A stretch of DNA of 64,000 bases from positions 898,734-962,733 of the forward strand of contig UWYS01000008.1 of assembly GCA_900291925.1 (NCBI GenBank). Direction: 5' to 3'. Position numbers and translations under genes: made by a program. Shown piece by piece: positions 53,309 through 64,000 of the stretch (the stretch's first letter is position 1; each line of letters begins with the position of its first letter). The stretch comes from Thecaphora thlaspeos. Its lineage: Eukaryota > Basidiomycota > Ustilaginomycetes > Urocystidales > Glomosporiaceae. The notes beneath the pieces are model-generated. The model was not told where the DNA came from, made no database searches, and saw only the letters and a program-made list of their open reading frames with translations.

Positions 53309-55744
53309 CTACCTGGAACCGCTAGTGCTCCTCCCCTGCCCTTTTCCTTGCCCCTGGCCTTGACCTTGACCTTGTCCCTGCGCCTGCGCCGCCGCTTGCG
53401 CTTTAAGTACACTCGCCTGCGGCCCGCTCAGCGTGTCGCTGCCACTCGGCACGCTCACCGTCCTCGCCCCACCAGCGCCCAGGCCAGAGAGCCCGGCGCC
53501 GCCCGCCGCACCGCCAGGCCTCGCGTAACCGCCCGTGATCGGTGCCCCCATCGTGCCCATCAGCAAGGCTGGGTCATCGACGGTAGCAACAGCACCGGCG
53601 GTAGAGCCGGCGACCGCAGCACCATGGCCGCTGTTCGGGTCGAGGTGGTAGAACGGCTTCCGAAGGGCCGGGTTCGCGCTGAGCCCGCTCGGCATGCTGA
53701 CAAACGCACCGTTACCACCGTAGGCCGCCGAGTAGCCTCCCGCATTCGACGGCAGCGCCATGAGATTCCCTCCTGGGCCTCCCGCTGCTCCTCTACCTCC
53801 GCCTCCTGCTCCACCTCGAGATCCGCCGCGTCCGCCTCCGCCACCGCGTCCGCCAGCTCCGCCTCGTGGCGGCGGGCTCTTGGGACGGAGCGCATCACCC
53901 TTCCCCGAGAAGGGGACTAGATTGATCCGGTCTCGCAGCTCGCAGCCAGGCCGATCGACGCCAAAGTTGAGGTCGTAGCTGAGCTTGTCATACTCGACCG
54001 GCGACTGCAGCCGCTCAAGATGCTCTCGCTGCAGCTGCTGGCTGCTCGCCAGCACAGAGGCCGGACTCGGCAGCGGCAAGATTGCGTCCGCCGGCCACCC
54101 TAGGAAGCCCGGCCCCACCTCGAGGCCCACCGTCAGCCATCCACGGCGAAGGTTGCGGTTGCGGCCAAACAGCTCGAGGCGCCGCGTTCCGAGGCAGAAG
54201 TTCTCGATCAGCTTATACATCTCTGGCGGCTTGCTCTTGAGGTCAAGCGCAGCGCTCCTTGGCGATGTCGGCGGATCCGCCTTTGCCGTTGCGGCTGTTG
54301 CTGCCGCCTCGCCGCCGCCGCCTTCCTCGACCTGTTCGCCCGGCCAGAGAATGACATCCGTGTCGACGTTGCAGTGGACGAAGCGGGTATCGGTCGACCG
54401 ACGCACCGTACCGCGGATCCCCATCAGACAGTGCTGCACGCATCGGGTCAGTGCCGAGCTTGAAAGCGGCTGCTCCTGCTTGCGGTCGATGTCAACGTCG
54501 CTGCCAGCGCCTCCTTCGTCCGCATTTGTGCGGACCCAGACGATGTCTTCGCAGCGTCGGTAGCCCCACCGCGAGAGGACCTCTCTGCCGCGCTCCAGCC
54601 CATCCCCGGCGCCCGAACCGCACCAGAGGAAAACAAAGCTCTCCTTGGCGGCCACCTGGGGTACCGGCAGGGCGGCAATATCATCCCAGCTCCACGTGCC
54701 TCCTGCTCCTGCTCCTGCTCCTCTATCGCCGGCGATGCCGCAGACAGAAGGCGTGCCCTCCCACTCGTACGATTCCAGCGGCGGGTCGATCAGCACCACG
54801 TCGTACTTGACCGGCATAAGGCTGCCGAGGTGGAAGTCTTCTCGAATGGCCGCCTTCGACCATGACGATGGCGGCGGCGGCGTTGGCGAATTTGGCCCGC
54901 CAGCTGCCCCATCAATCTCTCCGCGCGAGTCGTCATCGAGCTGTTCCAGCGGCTGAGGCGTCACCGCTGCTGACGCCGAGCCAGAGACAGGGCTTGATGC
55001 GAGCGGGAACGTCGCTGGCCCCTGCTGCTGCTGCAGCTGCTGTTGATGTGGCCCTAGGGTCTGACAGCCCCGCCGAGCGGTGGCGCTGCTGCTGCCCTGA
55101 AATGGGACGAGCGACTGTCGCAGGTCGGCGCGAAGGTAGGTGGGAGGGTGAGCGGCAAGGGTGACGAGCGAGTCCTTTATCTGGACGAGACGCTTAAGCT
55201 TGGGGTACTCATCGAAGCGGCTGGCCTCGTACGGGTTGCGCACCGCATTGCCAGGTAGCTCGCCGGCACCGGTATCGACAAAGCGCTGGGCATAGTCGTT
55301 GCGCAGCGTCTGCTCCTCGGGGATGAAATTGGGACCAAAAGCCTGCCGGCCGTCCGCAGCCAGGGTCGCAGCTGTTGCTTTCGCTGATGCTTGTCCCGAT
55401 ATCGGGGTGGTCAATGCTTCCGGTAGTCGTGATGACGATGCGACGGGGCCCACAGTCAGGGTTCTGACCTCGTTGCCGTTGTAAAGCACCAAAGGCGAAA
55501 GCGGCTGCTGCCGCTGTTCGCCGAGGTGTAGCGATTCCCAGCGCGGCAAGTCTCGAGCTCGTTTAACCGACGCAGCGTCGAAGGCCTCCCTGCTGGAGGA
55601 TGAAAGCGGCGGGGAGGAAGATGGCCATCCAGCTGCAGCAGCCGCCGAAAGCTGAGGATGTCGGTCCAAGACTTGTTGACGCTGTGTGCGGTAGGAGTAG
55701 ATCAGCTGCTGGTGCTGCGATGACAGATGGACAGATGAGAGCAT
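53309..55744 (-). CDS. METTL14-like subunit of the mRNA N6-adenosine methyltransferase
   Basis: Single exon, 811 aa, ATG at 55744. After a Gln/Ser/Ala-rich N-terminus and a RNDYAQRFVDTG region, an MT-A70 domain covers about residues 305-570. It shows KYDVVLIDPPLESYEWEG, WSWDDIAALPVPQVAAKESF, VFLWCGSGAGDGLERGREVL, RWGYRRCEDIVWVRTN, HCLMGIRGTVRRSTD, FVHCNVDTDVIL, and ENFCLGTRRLELFGRN, RRGWLTVGLE. This order and wording is METTL14 (Kar4 in yeast). The catalytic DPPW of METTL3 is here DPPL; METTL14 has EPPL, so the subunit should be a structural, RNA-binding partner, not the catalytic one. A C-terminal RGG block (about 625-660) matches the METTL14 RGG tail. METTL3 is not in this window. Nuclear m6A writing on mRNA is inferred. 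Confidence 0.92.
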   Translation of the reverse strand: MLSSVHLSSQHQQLIYSYRTQRQQVLDRHPQLSAAAAAGWPSSSPPLSSSSREAFDAASVKRARDLPRWESLHLGEQRQQPLSPLVLYNGNEVRTLTVGPVASSSRLPEALTTPISGQASAKATAATLAADGRQAFGPNFIPEEQTLRNDYAQRFVDTGAGELPGNAVRNPYEASRFDEYPKLKRLVQIKDSLVTLAAHPPTYLRADLRQSLVPFQGSSSATARRGCQTLGPHQQQLQQQQGPATFPLASSPVSGSASAAVTPQPLEQLDDDSRGEIDGAAGGPNSPTPPPPSSWSKAAIREDFHLGSLMPVKYDVVLIDPPLESYEWEGTPSVCGIAGDRGAGAGAGGTWSWDDIAALPVPQVAAKESFVFLWCGSGAGDGLERGREVLSRWGYRRCEDIVWVRTNADEGGAGSDVDIDRKQEQPLSSSALTRCVQHCLMGIRGTVRRSTDTRFVHCNVDTDVILWPGEQVEEGGGGEAAATAATAKADPPTSPRSAALDLKSKPPEMYKLIENFCLGTRRLELFGRNRNLRRGWLTVGLEVGPGFLGWPADAILPLPSPASVLASSQQLQREHLERLQSPVEYDKLSYDLNFGVDRPGCELRDRINLVPFSGKGDALRPKSPPPRGGAGGRGGGGGRGGSRGGAGGGGRGAAGGPGGNLMALPSNAGGYSAAYGGNGAFVSMPSGLSANPALRKPFYHLDPNSGHGAAVAGSTAGAVATVDDPALLMGTMGAPITGGYARPGGAAGGAGLSGLGAGGARTVSVPSGSDTLSGPQASVLKAQAAAQAQGQGQGQGQGQGKGQGRSTSGSR

Positions 55745-57788
55745 GGCTGGTTGTTCATAAGGCTGGCCTCCGAGGGGAGCATGTCACTTTGGTCTAGCTG
55801 TTCTGCCCTCTGCTGCTGCTGCTGCTGGGCCCCTGTCGTCGCCTGATCTGGCTGGCTTGTCTGGCTGGCTGGTTGAAAAGCTTCTCTGCAGTGTCGTCGA
55901 GAGAGAGGCGGTCGGGACAACGAGTCGAGCCGGAAAAAGAGTCGAGCAGGCAGAGCAGAGTCTCTGTCTTGCGATTGTCTGTCGGGGAGAGAGCGTGTAG
56001 GCGCAAGGTGGTTAGGGTAGAGCAGAGGATCGCGGAGTGGTGAGGAATGTGGGCACGGCGGTGTGGGTGGCGGCGGTGGTGGTGGACACGGTCTCGCTTG
56101 TCGTTGTCGCCGTCGTTGTCGTGGGCGCAGGTGGAAGCGGTCGGGTGGTCGGTTGGTGGTGGAGGAGCAAGCCACTCGGCGACTTGGTCTTGTTCTGGCC
56201 ATTTCTCGCGTCCCAAGGCCAGGCAGGGTCCAACCAACAGATCCCCACCCTGCCCGGGCCTCCTTCCTCTGCCTCCTGCCGTGCGAGAAGAGCCTCTCCC
56301 CTTCCCTGCCCATCTCCCCGGTCGACGACGATGGCAGGCTGCGTCTGGCTTGACTCGCGGCCATCTTGACGGCTTTCGTCACACTTTTGAGCAACGCAGG
56401 CCTTCCTCTCTTGTTGGCTGAGGCACGCGCGTTAGTGCGCGAGGGCTAGCTGGCTATCGCTTCCCTCTTCTCGTTCTCTTTGGCGGAGCGCGCTGGTGAA
56501 ACGAGCGAGGGGCGAGGGGGGGGGGGGGCAGCCTCTTTTCTCGCCTGCCTTCCTGTCTGCTTGACGCTTCTATTTCGGGAGGGCGAGCCCGCTGGCCCGC
56601 GAGCCAGCCAGCGCCGCCATCGCCAGAGAGAAAGAGGGATACAGGGCCGTCTGACCTGCCTATGCATCAGGGAGCTTGCGGGGCCAACCTTTACTTACTC
56701 TTACTACCGTGGTTCGCCTCGTTCAAACAAGACGCCAGCCAGGCAAGGAGAAAAGAACGCCAGGGCTAGGGTCAGGCAGAGCCAGGGCTTGCCATCTGGA
56801 GGGGCGAAAAGGAAGAAGCTAGCTGCGCCGGACGCCGCCGCCGCCGCCCGGCCAGAGACGCGCTTGCCCCGCTCCACGACCCACGCCCCCGGCCTTTACC
56901 GCCCCCACGCGGCGTAGGGCAGCGAAGCGAGGCGAGTCCAACGGCAGGCAGGCAGACTTAGACAATCGCCGCTTTGCCGCTGCGCTTTCGCCAGCGACCG
57001 ACTCCCCCGCCCACCGTCTTATCTTTCCGACTCTATCTTCTATCTACATCTTGACCCCCCTCTTTCCCCTGGCCACTTTACAGCCTTCCCTCCGTTCGTC
57101 ATCCACCCCAAGTCGACTCACCCCCAAGCATTACCAGCACTCGTCCCCCCACCCACGCGACCCCGGTCTCGTCGCCGCGGGGCAGCGTCTCGCTCCGATC
57201 CCTGCTGCTTACCTTGGCAAGTGCGACCGCCGCTCGCCCCACTCGCTATCATCGACCTTGAGCCCGTCGGCTCATCCGGCCCTGCCGCCTCCGGCTCTTC
57301 CGACGTCTGCTTGCGCTCTACGCTCAACTCCTTACCTGGTCCTCTTCGGATCGATCCGTCACAGCGCCAGGGGAGCCGCCATCAGGCCGTGGTCGGGCAT
57401 CACCTGTCATCACACGGCGGACTCTAAGCCATCCAGATCGACCGCTCTCGCTGCTGGCCGACACACCTGCCGTTCGTCTCACTGCCATCTACCTCTTCCT
57501 ACTCCCACCTAGTGTGCTGTCATCTGCCGACTTGCCTTTCCAGCTCCTCAACCGCCCTCTCTTTCTCTCTCCCGTGTCTGGCTTCATTTCCGCCAGCTCC
57601 TCTCGTCAGCGTCACCTGCCGACGGCGACCCTGTGGCTACCGTCCTCGCTCTTGATCCGAACGCCTCCCGCTGTGCAGACACCGATAGCGAGATCGCTAT
57701 ACGTTCCTCTCCAAACATCGCCGCCCTCCTTTTAGCACGGAGGCCGCTCCCTATCGGCCCAACCGCACCGTAATTCATGCTTGCGTAG
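55745..57788. promoter_or_regulatory. divergent upstream region of the METTL14-like and telomere-side factor genes
   Basis: 2.0 kb between two outward-facing genes. The half before 57789 is C/T-rich and contains several short upstream ATG frames (for example 57514-57735), compatible with a long 5' UTR with uORFs. A G-run lies at about 56517-56528. No separate gene is supported. Confidence 0.45.
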
Positions 57789-60700
57789 ATGCAGAACGAG
57801 ACTGGTCCGCCGCCCCTCGAGGCCCACAGGCTCAACAACGCCGCTGCCCCCATGTCCTCGTCCGCTCTCACAAACATGCCCAGGTCATTTGCCTACGGCG
57901 TGGCCCCAGAGCAGCCCGACACGCCCTGCACGCCCTGTGGCGCACAGAAGGGCAGGGTCCTCGTCAAAGGGCCTGGCGGCGCAGAGACAAAGCAGGGCGC
58001 AAAGATCGCCTGCCTCGAGTGCCGCAGCGCAAAGATCAAGTGCTCGGCCCCAACCGACGGACACGTCCCTTGCAAGCGATGCGTCAAGCACGGCAAAGAG
58101 TGCCTCTTTGAGAAACACAAGCGCGGACGCAAGCCCAACAAGCGGTGAGTGGCGGCGAGTCGTAGAGGGGGAGGAATAGCTCACGCCGCACTGACTCATG
58201 CGACTCTGACGACGACCCAGCCATGGCGACGATGACGGTGACTAACGCCTCGATCCCTCCGTCTCTCTCTCTCTCTCTTCATCTCTTGATCTCACCTTGG
58301 TCTCTTCCATTCCTCTCTGCCTCGCCTAGGTTCTCGGTCCCCGGATCGGGCATGTCGATAGACGCCGGCGGGTCGCAGGACGGCGATGCGATGGACGGGG
58401 GCGACGAGGCCCTTCGACCCGTCCGCGCCCGATCGTCAGAGGGGCCGCGAGAGACGGCGATGATGACGACCAACACCGGCCCGTCCGCCTCAGGTCGGCC
58501 CAAGTCGTCCGGACAGCCACACCAGTTGCATTCGACGAATACGGAGTCGTACTTTGGGCCTGGCCCCGGACCCGGCCACTCCGCCGACGTCGAGCAGCGT
58601 TTTCGCAGCTGGTCGAACGCAGAGGCGCCCAGCCGGGTCCTCGAGCATCCGACGCTGCCGTGGCAGTGTCCGCAGCACGCGCACCCGTCCGGTGGCCACC
58701 ATGTGACGTCGCAGCAGCAGCAGCAGCAACAACACCATCAGCACGTGCACCAGCACCAGTATCCGCAGCAGCACCACTCGCAACAACATCCGCTCGCTTC
58801 TGCTGCGCGGACCGGCGAGGATGCAACTCCGTCGCACAATACGCTGCACGGAGCCGACAGGGCCCCTCCCTACGTGGCCAACGGTCCGACCAGACATGCT
58901 TACACCCCCGTCAGCGGATCCTCGATCGCCGCTTCCGCATCGGCGCCATCAGGCATGCACCAGCTTAGCACTGGCTCGGTGTCGTCCCTCGAGGGTGCCG
59001 CGACGAATCGTCAGCCGGACCAGTACCACCACAACACATCCTCGACCGCCTTGCAGCCGTACCAGCAGCAGAAGCAGGGGGAGCGCCACGCTAGCGACTA
59101 CGGGAGCAGCGCAGCTACCGCAGGCGGTGGCGTTGGTGGCGGCAGATGGAAGGAGCAGGCAGGCTCCCACCACGCATCATCGCCGAGGAGCGCCGCGGGC
59201 AACGGGCTGGTGTCGACGGCCGGCTTGACCGGAGGTGACGCTGAGTCGAGCGCCACGGCCGCCTACGGCCACAATCACAACCGGTCGTATGGCCAGGGCG
59301 GTCCGGCGCCGAGCCACAACTACCTGCATTGGGATAGCCAGCTTGGGTTGGAGCGCGGGTCCAGAAGCTGGGCGGACCACCCGCGTTCTCCCACTGGCGG
59401 TGGCGTCGGTTCTAATCATACCAAGGACGGCAAGGGCGGAGAGGGCGGGCCTCCATACCGCAACGGACAGATGGACGAGGCGAACGGCAACGGTGGACGG
59501 AAGCTGGCGAATGCCGCTGCTGCCGGTTCGTCGGCTTCAAGCCCGCACGGGCATCCGCCGGTCCCGTCGCCGGATCCTCGACCGGGATCTTCGTCTCCGG
59601 CCGCGGCGGCGAGAAGACGTCCGGTCTTTGGCGGAGACGACCAGCACCATCGCCACCGGCAGCAGGATGTCAACGGCTCCGTGTTCGCTCGCACCGGCGC
59701 GGACTGTGGCGCCAAACGGAGCCACAACGATTCGAGGGATCGCTGCAGCGGTCCAGGTGGTTCTGGCGGTACCAACGCTGCCCATGGCTCTGCCGCTGCC
59801 GCTGCTCCCAGCAGCAGTCAGGCTGGCGATGCCGACGTCGAATTTGAGGACGAGCAGGACGAACTCGAGGACGATGCCGACGCGACGCGGGAAGAGCACG
59901 ACAACGTCCTCTCGAACCCGCTCAAGCTGTTGGCGCAGGCGTCGGACGCGGCCGCCGCGCGCATCGAGGGTGGGCGCCTTGGATCGGGCGGCCGCAACTC
60001 GCTCGCTGCCGCCGAGACAATGGGCCTGCTGACCGGCGGTACCTCGGCCAGTCGGATGGCCATGAGCGCCGCCGTCAACCTCACCGGCCTCGGGCGGCCC
60101 ATGCCCATGCACAGCCGCTACCCCGCCGACGAGATGATGCCGCCGCAGGGCTGGTCTTCGTCGCGCATATTGCCGCCCCTCGTCCACCACCAACCCCACC
60201 AGAATCACGGCCACCATTACCAGGACCGGTCTGGCCGGCACCGCGACGCCTACGCTGTCGATCGCGGCTCGCGGCTCCCGGCGTTCCTCAACGGCGCTTC
60301 CCGGTCGAAGTCGTTTCCCTCGGCCGAGGCGGTCCCAGCTCCCGAGACTTTGGCATTGACATCGCTGTCCGCCGGACCGCCTGACGACATCGGCGGCGCC
60401 CCTCTATCTTCCGATGTTCGAGTGGCGACGCGGGAGCTTTTGCTCTCCGGGCGCGACGCCGACCCGCTCAGAGGGCACAACGGGACCCCCTCCACGCTCG
60501 ACCACGACGCTTGGGAGTATCGTGAGGGAAAAGCGCAGACGAGGCGGGGCTATGCCAACAGCTCCGGGCCCGGAGCTAGCCCAGGCACGCTGAGTCACGG
60601 CAGCCAGACGACCAGCAGCGCCACCAGCGTCAACTTCACCGCACCCTCCTCTGCCTCGGCTCGTCAGCGTCTGGGCGACTCGCCGCACAGCGGCATCGTT

Positions 60701-63511
60701 GGCGGCGGTGGTGGCGATCCGCCTTCGGACGAGATGAGATTTGTGCTGTCGGGCAAGCGCAAGCGGAGCCACTCCCGCCTCGCGCGCGGTCTTCACCGCA
60801 ACAAGCGGCGGCTCAACGAGCGCGACACCGACGCCGAGGTTGATATGAACGCTAGCAACGACGAGCGTCCGCCGGTACCTTCCGAGGCTCGCGGCGGCAG
60901 GGAGAAGCAGGTCAGCATCTCCGCCGACGTGGTGCGCAAGGACGGCGTCGGCTCCGGCAGCGGCGGCGAAGGCGAGGCCGGCGCCTCGCGTAAAGGCTAC
61001 TTCAACCTCAGCATGTTCCACAGCAAGAACGACGACGACGACGAAGGGCTCGACCCGGTCGAGCTCGGGCTGGTCGAGCTCAAGGAGGTCGAGAGGCTCT
61101 TTGACCTGTGGGTGCTCCACCTCGCTGTTGTGACGCAGAGCGATGCTGCGAAGGATGGTTCGTGCTGACCTGCCACCCCCAATATCTTACCCCATTCCCT
61201 TTGCCCGTCCCCTTTCCCCCTGCACAGATTCTTCGCCAGGATCAACCCGATCCTGGACCTGTTCGACCCGTTCCTGCACAGCGTCTCGTTCGTCCGGATG
61301 CGCTCGGCCTTCCTTACGACGGTGATCTCGTGCATGGCAGCCCGCCTCAGCGACACCGTCCACGACGCCAAAATTGCCACGGTGCTCGACCGGCACTGGC
61401 AGAAGGAGCTGCTGCCCATGATCCTGCTCGACGGCTACAAGAGCGTGGAGATCAGCCAGGCCTTTCTCATCCTTACCACCTACAGTCGACCGACGAGTCG
61501 GCTGGTCGACGACCGCAGCTGGCAGTACCTCGGCTTTGCAATTCGCACAGCGACTGAGGTCGGCGTCAACCGCAAGGTCACGCCGAGCGAGAGCCTGCTG
61601 GGCAACGAGCAGGTCAGCCGGCGGCTGCGCAACCGCGAGCGGCTGTGGTTCAACCTCTTCCTCTACGATCGCACGCTGAGCGCCCAAACGGGGCGGCCCT
61701 GGACCATCTCCGAGGACCGCATGATTGTTCAGTCCTCGATGTGGCACAAGCAGGATTTTGCGCTGCCCGAGGACGTCTCGCTCGTCAGCCTGATCAAGCT
61801 ACGCCGGATCGCAGCGCAGCACTCGGAGGCGTTCGATAACTACCTCAATAACCAGGACCAGCTCGACGCGGCCCAGACGGCCGTTGCGCTGAACGCGGGA
61901 GAGCAAAGCCACTTTGAGCGGAGGCTGGCCGGGCTCGAGTTCTTCCGTAAGCACGCCAACGCCGACCTCGAGAAGTGGAAGCAGTCGTGGTGCATTAACA
62001 CCGGCGAAAAGATCCGCGCCGTCGACACCAGCACGGCCGCAGGCAAGTACCTCGTTCGCTGGGCGCCGACCGCCAAGCTCTTCTACTACCACTCGCGCCT
62101 CATCATCAACTCCCTTGTGCTCGGGACGACTGAACAGCACGAAGACCTGCTGTCCGGCTCGTCGGCGTCGGTCGAATGCTGGACGTCGGCCATCTCGCTG
62201 ATCGACACCGTGCTCAACGACTTTGATGATGAGAGCCTCGTCGCCTGGTCCAACGACCGCGTCGTGATGGCCGTCTACGCGGCCGTTTCGGCGCTCCGGC
62301 TGACCAACCTCGAGTCCAAGTACCCGTTCGCCGACAAGGAGACGGCCATCGCGCTGGTGCGCCGGCTCAGCACCGCCTTTACCAAGGCCGGCAAGACGCC
62401 GCGCCACCGCAACGGCTCAGCCAACCCGTATGGACGCTATCTCAAGTCGGTCCTGGCCATCTTTGAGCCCGGCGCGCCTGGCAGCCAGGCCCAGGCACAG
62501 GCACAGACGCCGGACAAGAACTCGGAAAATGCCATGTCGATCGCCGCCAGTAGCCTCACACCAGGCGACAGCGGCTCCCAGACCTTCTCGCCGGCCGAGC
62601 AGCAGCATCAGCAGCCGGCGAAATCGTCGGTGTTGTCGTCCGCCGCCGCCACCAAGTCGTCCGACGGTATCCAGGAGGGCAGTCCGTCGTCGATGCGGAA
62701 CGGCGCTAAACCCGGCATGTCCAACGCTAAGGCAGACAACGTCGTCGCCTCCGTGCCGCCAGCCTCTAGCATTGCCACCGCCGGTCCTCCCTCGGCTGAC
62801 AAGCCGTCTGCCGAGACAGCAGATGTCTGGATGGGGGCGAGCGATTTGGCGAGTGCTACCAGCTACGCCCGTTCCGTCTCTACACCCAACGTTGAGATGG
62901 CCCTCTTCGGCAGCGGCGGCGCCGTTATCGTCGTCGACACCATCAAAGCAGAGGCCGAGTCGGGCGCCAGCAGCGCCGCAGCGCCGAGCCCCGCCAAGGT
63001 CGTCGTGCCGGATCTGCCGGACCTCGACGATGAGCTCGCCATCCTTGACACATCCAGGCTGACCGACGGCTTGCCCATCGACGCCTGGGCATCGCCGCCT
63101 GGTCGCTTCGCCGCTGCTAACGCTGTCGGCGGTCCTGGGTCACAGCATCAGCATCAGCAGAGCAATGCCGCCAGACTCGACGCTGAAGCCGCCGCAGCCG
63201 CTACCGCCGCGGCCCTGTCCTCGGTCCTCGATCCCAACACCGACCCCAATGATCCGGTCGTCATGACTATCGCCAGCACGGCCGCCGCCTCCGCGGGTGG
63301 AGATGGCAGCGGCTCCGCCAACCCTTTTGCCAGCTCTGGGGGCGGTGCTGTCGCTTCAGACGATCCTGAGTCGATTGATCGGTTGTGGGACTGCCTGACC
63401 GCCTTTGAGCCGCAGGGCTTCTCGGGCGCCTTTTGGCAGCCGCCTTCAACCTGGAACATGAGCAGCGGCGCGAATGGCGCTAGCGGCGGTACGAGCGGCA
63501 ATGGGGCCTAA
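57789..63511 (+). CDS. large Zn2Cys6 fungal transcription factor next to the telomere
   Basis: Exons 57789-58144, 58330-61107 and 61228-63511 give 1,805 aa. Introns are GTGAGT...GCCTAG (185 nt) and GTGGGT...GCACAG (120 nt), phases 2 and 2. The zinc cluster reads C75-x2-C78-x6-C85-x9-C95-x2-C98-x6-C105 (ACLECRSAKIKC, PCKRCVKHGKEC), followed by basic KHKRGRKPNKR. About 800 low-complexity His/Gln/Gly/Ser residues and an acidic run (FEDEQDELEDDADATREE) come before the Fungal_trans domain. That domain is rejoined by intron 2 as LFDLFFARINPILDLFDP and continues with TVISCMAARLSD, WQYLGFAIRTATEVGVNR, RERLWFNLFLYDRTLS and GRPWTISEDRM. The C-terminus is Ala/Ser/Gly-rich with an aromatic tail (GFSGAFWQPPSTWNM). 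Its layout resembles PrtT-like regulators; targets are unknown. Its stop lies about 280 bp from the telomere. Confidence 0.9.
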
Positions 63512-63793
63512 CACGCGGACAAGCGTGTTTAATCCGAAATTGACGTTTCGTTGCTACCACCACCGACGTTCATACTGCACTCGCATAACCTTTTACCATC
63601 TTCCAGCGGTCTCTATTCCCCGATCTAACCCTATCTCCTGTGCCGTTCACTTCTTGCTTTCCACCACACCGTATCGTCACCGCTTCTGACCCGTAATGGT
63701 CTCTACCCGTCTCCCACTCCGCACTACCGTATCAGGCTCTCCGTCAACCCCCTCTCCCTTTCTCTTTCCTTCTCCTGTCATATCTTAACCCTA
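63512..63793. other. subtelomeric unique sequence
   Basis: About 280 bp of C/T-rich single-copy-looking sequence is all that separates the transcription-factor stop codon from the telomere. No helicase, repeat or degenerate telomere block is seen. The 3' UTR of the factor gene must fall here. Confidence 0.8.
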
Positions 63794-63800
63794 TAGGGTT
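63787..63800. repeat. palindrome at the telomere junction
   Basis: AACCCTATAGGGTT: one inverted CCCTA unit meets the first TAGGG unit across a TA centre. Confidence 0.9.
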
Positions 63801-64000
63801 AGGGTTAGGGTTAGGGTTAGGGTTAGGGTTAGGGTTAGGGTTAGGGTTAGGGTTAGGGTTAGGGTTAGGGTTAGGGTTAGGGTTAGGGTTAGGGTTAGGG
63901 TTAGGGTTAGGGTTAGGGTTAGGGTTAGGGTTAGGGTTAGGGTTAGGGTTAGGGTTAGGGTTAGGGTTAGGGTTAGGGTTAGGGTTAGGGTTAGGGTAGG
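63794..64000 (+). repeat. telomere, (TTAGGG)n
   Basis: About 34 copies of TTAGGG in the G-rich-strand-outward orientation up to the last base; the final units read TTAGGGTAGG, one base short. This marks the physical right end of the chromosome and is the canonical six-base repeat also used by smut fungi. Confidence 0.99.

Overview
The window is the right-hand end of a linear nuclear chromosome of a GC-rich fungus. It closes with about 200 bp of TTAGGG repeats running 5'->3' to the last base. Genes have short spliceosomal introns (about 50-220 nt; GTGAGT/GTAAGT-type donors, CTRAY branch points, CAG/TAG acceptors) alternating with very long single-exon ORFs. Protein content (two Zn2Cys6 regulators, a FYVE-DH-PH RhoGEF resembling Ustilago Don1, an MCT-type transporter) and pyrimidine-rich leaders point to a basidiomycete, most likely Ustilaginomycotina. 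The species is inferred, not read.

Layout. 0-5 kb: a 110-bp-arm inverted repeat, a secreted GPI-type protein gene and an HhH-GPD-like gene with a broken frame. 5-18.5 kb: a 1,376-aa FYVE RhoGEF, a small hydrophilic-protein gene, WDR70, and an exportin-4-like receptor that shares a 454-bp bidirectional promoter with WDR70. 18.5-27 kb: a Zn2Cys6 factor split into about ten exons, diverging from an MCT-family transporter, then a secreted protein built on a perfect 30-bp coding minisatellite. 27-45 kb: a Mei2-like double-RRM protein with a 0.94-kb intron, Rab5, a VHS-GAT adaptor, an otubain and a Tra2-like RRM protein. 45-49.9 kb: the decayed part, holding an unrecognised three-exon gene, an FAD-monooxygenase pseudogene with three lesions, and a 926-bp TIR element with pogo/Fot1-like transposase remnants. 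49.9-63.5 kb: mitochondrial IF2, a METTL14-like m6A methyltransferase subunit, and a 1,805-aa Zn2Cys6 factor whose stop codon lies only about 280 bp from the telomere.

Functional links. Rab5, VHS-GAT and otubain are consecutive and all belong to endosomal/ubiquitin sorting, with a FYVE protein elsewhere in the window. RNA regulation is represented by the Mei2-like, Tra2-like and METTL14-like genes. Most of the window is conserved housekeeping sequence, so the chromosome end lacks the usual subtelomeric repeat or helicase block. No rRNA, tRNA or CRISPR array was seen. Exon boundaries were deduced by eye from splice signals, phase and family continuity and need transcript support.
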